Below, piece by piece: positions 53,246 to 62,758 of a stretch of 62,758 nucleotides of DNA. The notes below the pieces were generated by a model. The model ran no database searches and was not told where the DNA came from. It saw nothing but the letters and a program-made list of their open reading frames with translations. The DNA comes from Pseudomonadota bacterium (lineage in GTDB: Bacteria; Pseudomonadota; Alphaproteobacteria; Micavibrionales; UBA2020): positions 1 through 62,758 of the forward strand of contig JAJZTA010000016.1 in NCBI GenBank assembly GCA_021849295.1, in the 5' to 3' direction. Position numbers and translations under genes: made by a program. Positions within the stretch are counted from its first letter, which is position 1. Each line of letters opens with the position of its first letter.

Positions 53246-54985
53246 CTAGGGCGCGCTGGAAGACAGTTCGTTCGGCACCGTGATGCCGTGGGCGATCTTT
53301 TGCGCCGCCAGCGCCCTGAACGAGGCGTTCTGGCTGATATCCCGCGCATGGCGCCATTGGGCGCGCGCTTCAACGCGGCTTCCGGCCTCCCAATAGGCGT
53401 CGCCGAGGTGGTCGAGCAGCGTCGTGTCGTCCGGCACTTGCGCCACCGCCTGCTTCAGCCAGTTGACTGCCCGCCTGTAGTGCGCGAGGCGGAACAGCGT
53501 CCAGCCGTAGCTGTCGAGGATATAGCCGTCGTCGGGGCGCAACGTCACGGCGTGTTTGGCATAGGCCAGCGCCTTGTCGAGATTAACCCCCTTGCTCGCC
53601 CAGCTATAGGCGAGGAAATTGAGAATCATCGGGTTGTCCGGTTCGAAGGACAGCGCCTGCGTGAGGTCTTTTTCGGCGGCGGACCACTGATCAAGGCGCG
53701 ATTCCGCCATGCCGCGCGCATAAAGGATCGGCCACTCGCTCTTGGTTATTTTCGGACGGGCGGCGAGCACCTGCGTATAGGCGGCCACCGCGTCGGCGTA
53801 TTGCCCGTGGCGGCGGTAGGTGTCGCCGAGAGAGACCAGCGCGCCTTCGCGGGCGAAGGGGTTTTTCTCCATCGCGGTCAGCATGGCGATGGACTTGTCC
53901 GTCTGTCCGGCCGTTTCATAAACTTCTGTCAGGCGCACCTGCGCGATCCAGCGCAGCGGCGCGGACGGCGGAACGGCGCTGTAGTCCGCGATGGCGGCGG
54001 CGTAATCGCCGTGGAAGGACGCGATATCCCCCTGCATCAGGTGCGCGAAAGGCGAGTGGGGCGACAGCAGGGCGACGAGATTGCCGTAGATTTGCGCGCT
54101 GTCGTAAGCATGACGCTCATACAGAACGGAGGCGAGATCGAACAGCGAAATCGCCGCGCCGTCCGCCGCGGTGCGGAGGTTGGGCGGAATGATGCGGTGC
54201 GGGTCACTGTGCTCCATCGCGCTGATGTAAGGGTTGTAGGGGTAGAGTGCGGCCAGCTGATGATAGACCTGACGGCTGATCTCGGGCTCGCCGTAACGGG
54301 CGAAGAAGCTCGCCGTCAGCACGGCCTGATGCAGGCTCAGCCCGCCCGACATCGCGCCTTTGTAATCGTCGGCGGCGGCGTTCATGTTTCCGGCCAGCTC
54401 ATCCATCAAGCCCGAATACATCGCATACATCGGGCCGTCCGGCGCGTCGGCGACGGACAAGGATTTCAGCGCGCCCGTTGTGTCGTGCATGCCCATCTTC
54501 GCCCATGCGATGAGCACGGGCTTGGTGTAGGTGCCGAAGCCCGTATCGGGCAATTTTTTCAAGTAAGCCAAAGAGCCCTTGTAATCGTGGCGGCCAATCG
54601 CATCGCAACCCATGAAGATCAGCGCCAGCGCGTCCGAGCCTGTCGGAGGGATGGCGGTGCCCTTGCCTCTCGCCAGCATTCTTTTGGCCAGACTCCGCGC
54701 GGTATCGAAATCCGCCGCACCGACGGCGAGCAGGAATGTCCGCTGCATCAGCGCCGTATTGCTGCTGTCATAGGCCAGCGCGTCACTCATATATTTCTGC
54801 GCGCTGTTCCAGTCGCCCTGCTGCTGCGCGAATCGTCCGGCGAGATAGCTGCCAGAAAACGTGGCTGTCGCAGGTGTCACTTCCAGCGCGGCCGCTTTGC
54901 TGATCTGGTGGGAGGAACAAGCGCCGAGCCCGGCCGCAACAACCGTCACCAGCGCCAGACAATAGAAAAACCTTAATTCACGCAC
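53246..54985 (-). CDS. TPR-repeat lipoprotein
   Basis: A 579-residue protein. The N-terminus is a lipoprotein signal with lipobox LGAC, so the mature protein begins at Cys23 and is anchored in the outer or inner membrane facing the periplasm. It contains about ten TPR-like helical pairs, clearest in the C-terminal part (PMILNFLAYSWASKGVNLDKALAYAKHAVTLRPDDGYILDSYGWTLFRLAHYRRAVNWL, summarised). It lies directly upstream of ispE. In alphaproteobacteria this TPR gene sits between ispE and ETF-QO, as here. Its role is unknown and probably a scaffold. Confidence 0.85.
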   Translation of the reverse strand: MRELRFFYCLALVTVVAAGLGACSSHQISKAAALEVTPATATFSGSYLAGRFAQQQGDWNSAQKYMSDALAYDSSNTALMQRTFLLAVGAADFDTARSLAKRMLARGKGTAIPPTGSDALALIFMGCDAIGRHDYKGSLAYLKKLPDTGFGTYTKPVLIAWAKMGMHDTTGALKSLSVADAPDGPMYAMYSGLMDELAGNMNAAADDYKGAMSGGLSLHQAVLTASFFARYGEPEISRQVYHQLAALYPYNPYISAMEHSDPHRIIPPNLRTAADGAAISLFDLASVLYERHAYDSAQIYGNLVALLSPHSPFAHLMQGDIASFHGDYAAAIADYSAVPPSAPLRWIAQVRLTEVYETAGQTDKSIAMLTAMEKNPFAREGALVSLGDTYRRHGQYADAVAAYTQVLAARPKITKSEWPILYARGMAESRLDQWSAAEKDLTQALSFEPDNPMILNFLAYSWASKGVNLDKALAYAKHAVTLRPDDGYILDSYGWTLFRLAHYRRAVNWLKQAVAQVPDDTTLLDHLGDAYWEAGSRVEARAQWRHARDISQNASFRALAAQKIAHGITVPNELSSSAP

Positions 54986-55174
54986 GTAGATGACCCTTCA
55001 AAAGCGGGAACAACACTATAGATACAGAGTCGCACAGAGAAATTAATAACTCGTAACCGAGGGCCTGTTTTTATAATATTATTACCCAAAAACAGCATTA
55101 AAATTGATAAACGGGCATTTAACTGCTATGCAGGTGGCCTTCACATAGCGTTTCCCGCGAGGAGAAAAGAACCC
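54986..55174. other. intergenic region, TPR lipoprotein / hydrolase
   Basis: About 190 bases, AT-rich in the middle (55040-55100), with divergent promoters expected. GCGAGGAGAA before ATG 55175 is the hydrolase ribosome-binding site. Confidence 0.4.
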
Positions 55175-55849
55175 ATGAGCTGGAAGGGACATGCCCTCAA
55201 CACAGCCGAAGCTTTCCGTGCTGCAGCAACATACCGCAAATTTATCAAAGGCTGGCCCGCCTTGCGCGATTCGGCGCCGCGCGGCGACGGGCATCCGGTT
55301 CTGGTCCTGCCGCCCTTCGGCTATACGGATACCGTCACGGCTGCCTTCCGCGACGCGCTCGCAGAAATGGGATACAAAGTCTACGGCTGGGAAGCGAGCC
55401 TCAACAGCGGCTTCAACGCGGAAAAAGGCAAACACTTGCGCAAGCACCTGAAAAAAATCCATGCCGACAACGGCAACCGGAAAGTCACGGTGATCGGCCT
55501 CAGCCTCGGCGGCATTTACGCGCGCGAACTGGGGCGGGAATTTCCCGAGCTGGTGCGCGGCGCGATCAGCATCAATACGCCGTTCGGCGCGGGTCTCAAC
55601 AAAGACACCACGCCGAACTTTCTGATCGCCGCGATCGAGGCCCTGAGCGACGACAGCGTTTCCCTCAAAGCGGACGGCGGGCACCTCGCCGGCATCTGAA
55701 ATCTCGAGGCCGTCAAAGTCATTCTCGATCGTCTGGCGCAGCCGGAAGATAACTGGAAGCCGTATCAAAAGGACGGCGCGCACGCGCCCAAGCCTCCCGC
55801 ATGGCATAAAACGCAGGCGGCGAAAAGAAAACTCTTCCCGAAAGACTGA
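55175..55849 (+). pseudogene. alpha/beta hydrolase, in-frame TGA and shortened
   Basis: The frame reads MSWKGHALNTAEAFRAA, the strand HPVLVLPPFGYTD, and a nucleophile elbow GLSLGGIYAREL with Ser near 110. TGA at 55697-55699 interrupts it (GGHLAGI-stop-NLEAVKVILDRLAQPEDNWKPY), after which the frame stays open to TGA 55847-55849 and still matches hydrolase C-termini of this type. The segment between NTPFGAG and GGHLAG is much shorter than usual and seems to have lost the acid-bearing strand, so the gene was probably inactive before the nonsense change. A transition (TGG or CGA to TGA) explains the stop. Confidence 0.7.
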
Positions 55850-55852
55850 TTT

Positions 55853-57475
55853 TTACATGCCCGTGTAGTTCGGCCCGCCGCCCCCTTGCGGGACGACCCA
55901 GTCGATGTTCTGCGTCGGATCCTTGATGTCGCAGGTCTTGCAATGCACGCAGTTCTGGGCGTTGATCTGCAGGTAGGGCTCGCTATGCTCGTCGGCGACG
56001 ATCTCATAGACGCCCGCGGGACAATAGCGCTGCTCCGGCGCGTCGTATTCCGGCAGGTTGATCTTGATCGGCACGGTCGGGTCGATCAGGCGCAGGTGGC
56101 ACGGCTGGTCTTCCTCATGGTTGGTGTTGGAGAGAAAAACCGATGACAGCCTGTCGAACGTCAGAACGCCGTCCGGTTTCGGATAATCGATTTGCGGCAT
56201 GTCCTTGGCAAGCTTCAATAACGTGTGGTCGGCGTGGTTTTTAAACGTCCACGGCGCATTGCCGCGGAAGATATAGGTGTCGAGCGCCGACAAGATCAGC
56301 CCCGCCCACAATCCCCAGCGGAAACCGGGGCGGATGTTGCGCGCGGCGTGCAGCTCGTCCTTCAGCCAGCTTTCCTCGAACTTTTTGCGGTAACCCTCGC
56401 ATTCCCTGCCGGACGGATCGCCGTTCCTGAACATATCGACCAGCGCTTCGGCGGCCAGCATGCCGGATTTCATCGCCGCATGGTTGCCCTTGATCTTCGG
56501 CACGTTCAAAAAACCCGCCGTGTCGCCGATCAGCAGGCCACCGGGGAAAGACAGTTTCGGCAGCGACTGCAAGCCTCCCTCCGACAGGGAGCGCGCGCCG
56601 TAGCTGATGCGCCGCCCGCCTTCGAGCGTTTCACGGATGGCGGGATGCGTTTTGAACCGCTGCATCTCCTCGAACGGCGAAAGATGGGGGTTTTGATAGT
56701 CGAGGCCGACGACGAAGCCGATGGAGACGATATTGTTTTCGGCATGATACAGGAACGCGCCGCCGTAGGTGCTTTTGTCGAGCGGCCAGCCGATGGTGTG
56801 GACGCAGAGACCCGGCTGGTGTTGCGCCGCCGGCACTTCCCACAACTCCTTGATGCCGAGGCCGTAGGTCTGCGGGTCGCAGTCGCGGCGCAATTTGAAT
56901 TTTTCAAATAAAGTCTTGGTCAGAGAACCGCGGCAGCCTTCGGCGAACAGCGTCTGTTTGGCGCGCAGCTCGATGCCCGGCTGGTAGGCGGCGGTATGTT
57001 CGCCCTTTTTGTTCACACCCATGTCGCCGGTCGCAACGCCGATCACGGCGCCATTGTCGTCGTATAGAACCTCCGCGCCCGCGAAGCCCGCATAAATTTC
57101 CACGCCCAGCGCCTCCGCCTCTGCCGCCAGCCATTTGGCCAGCACGCCGAGGCTGATGATGTAGTTGCCCTTGTTGTGCATTTGCGGCGGGGTCGGCAGT
57201 TCGAAGGATTTGTTTTTGCTCAAAAACAGAAAACGGTCTTCCGTCACCGCCATGTTGAGCGGCGCGCCTTTTTCCTTCCAGTCGGGGATCAGTTCGGTGA
57301 GCGCGCGCGGCTCGAACACCGCGCCGGACAAAAGATGCGCGCCGACCTCCGATCCCTTCTCGATCACGCAGACGGAAAGGTCCGGCTTCAGCTGCTTGAG
57401 ACGGATCGCGGCGGAGAGCCCCGCGGGGCCGGCACCAACCACAACAACGTCATAAGCCATTATTTCTCTTGTCAT
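55853..57475 (-). CDS. electron-transfer flavoprotein--ubiquinone oxidoreductase
   Basis: A 540-residue flavo-iron-sulfur enzyme that passes electrons from reduced ETF to ubiquinone at the membrane. The FAD motif VVVVGAGPAGLSAAIRL is at the N-terminus, GLGIKELWEVP and GGAFLYH are family signatures, and the C-terminal ferredoxin segment YCPAGVYE ... NCVHCKTCDIKDP carries the four Cys of the [4Fe-4S] cluster. A nearby in-frame ATG, 15 bases downstream, is an alternative start. The length matches bacterial ETF-QO. It is divergent from the uracil-DNA glycosylase gene. Confidence 0.95.
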   Translation of the reverse strand: MTREIMAYDVVVVGAGPAGLSAAIRLKQLKPDLSVCVIEKGSEVGAHLLSGAVFEPRALTELIPDWKEKGAPLNMAVTEDRFLFLSKNKSFELPTPPQMHNKGNYIISLGVLAKWLAAEAEALGVEIYAGFAGAEVLYDDNGAVIGVATGDMGVNKKGEHTAAYQPGIELRAKQTLFAEGCRGSLTKTLFEKFKLRRDCDPQTYGLGIKELWEVPAAQHQPGLCVHTIGWPLDKSTYGGAFLYHAENNIVSIGFVVGLDYQNPHLSPFEEMQRFKTHPAIRETLEGGRRISYGARSLSEGGLQSLPKLSFPGGLLIGDTAGFLNVPKIKGNHAAMKSGMLAAEALVDMFRNGDPSGRECEGYRKKFEESWLKDELHAARNIRPGFRWGLWAGLILSALDTYIFRGNAPWTFKNHADHTLLKLAKDMPQIDYPKPDGVLTFDRLSSVFLSNTNHEEDQPCHLRLIDPTVPIKINLPEYDAPEQRYCPAGVYEIVADEHSEPYLQINAQNCVHCKTCDIKDPTQNIDWVVPQGGGGPNYTGM

Positions 57476-57542
57476 TTTCCGCGCTTTCCTTCATTGCCGA
57501 ATAGATGTAGTTTATCTGACATCATATTGCAAAGGAAGACTG

Positions 57543-58327
57543 TTGGAACACGCCGAACTCGCGGAATTGCTGCAATGGTACGAGGCCGTCGGCGCCGACG
57601 AGGCGATCGGCGACGCGGCGCAAAGCAGGCTGCGTGTTCCGGAAAAAACACTCCCAAAATCAACTGTTCTGCCGCTCGCCCAAGGCCGAAAAGCCGAAAA
57701 AGACGAGCCTGCGCCCGTGATGGGCGCCATAGAGGCGATGAAGGAGGCAGCCGCGCTGGCGGCGGCGGCGAACAATGTGACGGAATTGCGCGTCGCGGCG
57801 GAGAATTTTAACGGTCTCGCACTCAAGCGCACGGCAACGCAAATCGTCTTCGCCGATGGCAGCGCGGATGCGCGCATCATGGTGATCGGAGACGCGCCCG
57901 GTACGGATGAAGACCGCGCGGGCGTCCCCTTCGCAGGCGCAAACGGACAATTGCTGGATAAAATGCTCGGCGCCATCGGCCTCACGCGAACGGAGAACGT
58001 CTACATCGCCACCATCCTCAACTGGCGCACGCCCGGCAACCGCGCGCCGACGAAAGAGGAAATCGACATCAGCCTGCCGTTCATCCGCCGCCATATCGAG
58101 CTTGTCAATCCGGCCGTGATCGTGCCGGTCGGCGGCGCGGCGGCGAAGATCCTGCTTGAAAGCAAAGAGCCGCTCGCGCGCCTACGCGGCAAGTGGCTGG
58201 ACTATAAAGGCACGCCCGCGGCAGTGCTATATCATCCCGAATATCTGCTGCAGAGTCCGACGCAGAAAAAAGCGGCATGGGAGGATTTGCAGATGATTCA
58301 GGCGAAGCTGAAAGAGCTGGGCGCGCT

Positions 58328-58331
<4 letters not shown>
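57543..58331 (+). CDS. uracil-DNA glycosylase family 4/5-like, cysteine-free
   Basis: A 262-residue base-excision repair enzyme. Conserved blocks are [49 protein letters not shown] and [22 protein letters not shown] (summarised). These are motifs of the family with the GE(A/G)PG loop and terminal HPxYLL motif; here the loop reads GDAPG. The family normally binds a [4Fe-4S] cluster through four Cys, but this protein has no cysteine at all. The N-terminal ~90 residues form an Ala-rich helical extension typical of alphaproteobacterial members. Its stop overlaps the end of the converging uvrA gene by a few bases. Confidence 0.85.
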
Positions 58332-61258
<2,927 letters not shown>

Positions 61259-61409
61259 GGGAACATATATAGAACAAAATTTTGAGCCGGAAAAGAACAA
61301 AATGGGTATCTCCCGAGCAATATTAGGATTGCTTTAACACTCCTGTGTTATTTTTCAAGCGTAGGGAATTATTTATCCTCCTCCGTGCGGTTCATTTTAA
61401 GGAAGCCCC

Positions 61410-61819
61410 ATGGCGCTGATCGACTTCGACAGTTTCAAAGCGATCAACGACACCCACGGCCATCCGGCGGGCGACGCCTGTCTGAGGGCGCTGGCGCAGA
61501 AGCTGAATGACTGCGTGCGCGTGCTCGACGGCGCGGGACGCGGCTGGGCGCCGACGAATTCGTGGTCATTTTCACCCAGATCAACGCCGCCACCGCCGGT
61601 CGCGTGCTGGGCAAGATCGGACGCGCGCTGCAAAACCTGTCGCTGGATTGGTATGGACAGAAAATCGACTTCGGCGCAAGCTTCGGTGGCGCCTTTGTGA
61701 CGCAAGAGCGCTCTTACGCCGAGGTTTACAAACTGGCCGATCAGGCGCTCTACGCCCATAAACAGCGGCGTCATGCCGAAAATATACAAAATACGACAGA
61801 AGAATATGACTGGATATAA
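61410..61819 (+). pseudogene. GGDEF domain fragment, frameshifted
   Basis: The frame starts inside a GGDEF domain (LIDFDSFKAINDTHGHPAGDACLRALA) without the preceding DPLTGLxNRR segment. Near 61540 the frame changes: GAGRGWAPT in the first frame, LGADEFVVIFTQ in the frame two bases on. Comparison with the neighbouring intact copy (ARIGGDEF) suggests an extra CG dinucleotide in ...GGACGCGGCTG. The signature would then read GADEF, with the second Gly of GGDEF changed to Ala. The remainder continues to YDWI at 61819. It looks like a decayed tandem duplicate of the next gene. Confidence 0.78.
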
Positions 61820-61937
61820 TATATATTAATATCAATAAGATATATAATAATTATGAATAATAAAAAGAGCTATGTCCTCGATTTTACTTGCTTTCTAAAA
61901 ATATTATGTTATTTATAATGCAGCACGGGAGTGTGAT

Positions 61938-62621
61938 ATGACGAACATGGAACCTCCAAATCTGGCGCCCTTGCCGTCGAACGACAGTGACCTCGGCCAC
62001 ACCGAAAAAACCTCGGCTGACGGCTGGTGGCGCACCCAAAGCGCGACGCTCGCGCTGCTGAAACACGCCTATCACCTGCTCGGCGCGTCAGAGCGCCGCA
62101 TCGCCGAACAGGACCGCCGCATCCGCGAGCTCGAAGACCTCGCCGCCACCGACCCCCTGACCGGCCTGATGAACCGCCGCGGCTTTGAAAAGTTTTTTGA
62201 AATGGAGCAGGCGCGCATCCACCGCAAGCACTCGCCCGGCGCGCTTCTGGTCCTCATCGACCTCGACCTCTTCAAACCCATCAACGATACCTACGGCCAT
62301 ATGGCGGGCGATGCCTGCCTGCAGGCCTTAAGCCGGAAGATGCTGCAGTCGATCCGCATGCTCGACGGCGCGGCGCGCATCGGCGGCGACGAATTCGCGA
62401 TCCTGCTGACCCAGCTGCCGCCGGAAAACGCCGCCGAACATCTGGAGAAGATCCGCGCCCTGCTCGCGGAAACGACCATCGACTGGCAAGGCAAAAAAAT
62501 CGCCTTCTCCGCCAGCGTCGGCGCGGCGATAGTGACGGAAGAAAGCCTCTTCACGTCGGTTTACGACGCCGCGGACGCCGTGCTCTACACCGACAAGAAA
62601 CAGCGCCGCGAGCGCGCCTGA
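61938..62621 (+). CDS. diguanylate cyclase (GGDEF)
   Basis: A 227-residue soluble protein. A short N-terminal helix with a coiled coil (RRIAEQDRRIRELEDL) leads into a complete GGDEF domain: DPLTGLMNRRGFEKFF, LIDLDLFKPINDTYGHMAGD, and the active loop ARIGGDEFAILL. No RxxD inhibitory site precedes the loop (the residues are DGAA), so product inhibition may be absent. It should make c-di-GMP from GTP. GGGAGTG lies before the ATG. Its stop is 12 bases from the right IS481-like end. Confidence 0.88.
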   Translation: MTNMEPPNLAPLPSNDSDLGHTEKTSADGWWRTQSATLALLKHAYHLLGASERRIAEQDRRIRELEDLAATDPLTGLMNRRGFEKFFEMEQARIHRKHSPGALLVLIDLDLFKPINDTYGHMAGDACLQALSRKMLQSIRMLDGAARIGGDEFAILLTQLPPENAAEHLEKIRALLAETTIDWQGKKIAFSASVGAAIVTEESLFTSVYDAADAVLYTDKKQRRERA

Positions 62622-62626
62622 AATTT

Positions 62627-62758
62627 CTAGCTGTTTAGTCCCACGATATGGTGGAGCGGATTTATTTTGAAGCGATCCGGTTCTTTTGTCCAGATTTTAC
62701 AGACGTATTCATAGGCCGTGAGTCCTTTCAGGGTTTTAAGCCGCTTGGCGAAGTTGTA
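62627..62758 (-). mobile_element. IS481-like transposase, 3' end only (inverted copy)
   Basis: Minus-strand frame ending ...NPLHHIVGLNS-stop, sharing about 123 bases with the start of the window. The shared part ends at CTAAACA; the flank reads gCTAGa, the NCTAGN target preferred by IS481, and the TAG stop codon lies in it. The rest of the element is outside the window. Confidence 0.75.

Noticed and set aside
53186..54976. 596-residue plus-strand frame opposite the TPR lipoprotein
   Set aside because: The minus strand encodes a lipoprotein signal and TPR repeats; the plus-strand frame has no recognisable domain.

Overview
The window reads as a chromosomal contig from a GC-rich alphaproteobacterium, by gene content and style closest to Rhodospirillales or Micavibrionales-like lineages. 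The evidence is the ispE / TPR lipoprotein / ETF-ubiquinone oxidoreductase / uracil-DNA glycosylase / uvrA block, an alphaproteobacterial tRNA-Gln, c-di-GMP enzymes and a predicted FNR/FixK box. This taxonomy is inference; there is no rRNA in the window. Both ends lie inside inverted copies of the 3' end of one IS481-like transposase, so the contig probably stops at repeats.

Layout. (1) 0-19 kb is host metabolism and ion transport: acyl-CoA ligase, NAD malic enzyme, divergent gluconokinase and 6-phosphogluconate dehydrogenase, an EAL phosphodiesterase, a tandem pair of beta-eliminating lyases (tyrosine phenol-lyase plus a divergent paralogue) behind an FNR-like box, and a Ca-type P-ATPase overlapping a frameshifted Na/Ca exchanger. 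(2) 19-28.5 kb is surface and envelope: a large autotransporter with an in-frame TAG, a DAACS-like transporter with altered ion site, a receiver-domain protein, and an outer-membrane protein gene broken by a 1.1-kb element with 77-bp terminal inverted repeats and a 15-bp target duplication. (3) 28.6-32.7 kb is an RND efflux pump with its adaptor. (4) 33.0-50.26 kb is a 17-kb AT-richer genomic island integrated at the 3' end of tRNA-Gln(UUG), bounded by imperfect ~48-bp direct repeats and carrying its own large serine recombinase. (5) 50.3-62.6 kb returns to host housekeeping genes and two GGDEF loci, one of them broken.

The island holds the most interesting biology. A minus-strand four-gene operon encodes a ubiquitin-like/E2 fusion, a JAMM peptidase, an E1-like ThiF protein and an unrecognised 295-residue protein: a compact ubiquitin-like conjugation system. 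Divergent from it are an XRE regulator with an ImmA/IrrE peptidase, an exonuclease I homologue, an unknown protein and a ParB-methyltransferase with its DUF5681 partner. A further 5-kb AT-rich cassette, flanked by a 20-bp near-identical direct repeat, carries cupin, permuted PEP-synthase-like/ATP-grasp/nucleotidyltransferase fusion, Nudix and FusB-type zinc-finger genes. It is followed by a strongly structured non-coding RNA resembling HEARO/omega RNA that abuts a PD-(D/E)XK nuclease gene.

A second theme is gene decay. Four otherwise intact genes carry a single in-frame stop (DUF1003, autotransporter, outer-membrane protein, alpha/beta hydrolase), all explicable by C:G to T:A transitions, and two genes (CaCA exchanger, GGDEF) are frameshifted. 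Whether this is real pseudogenisation or base-call error cannot be settled from the sequence.
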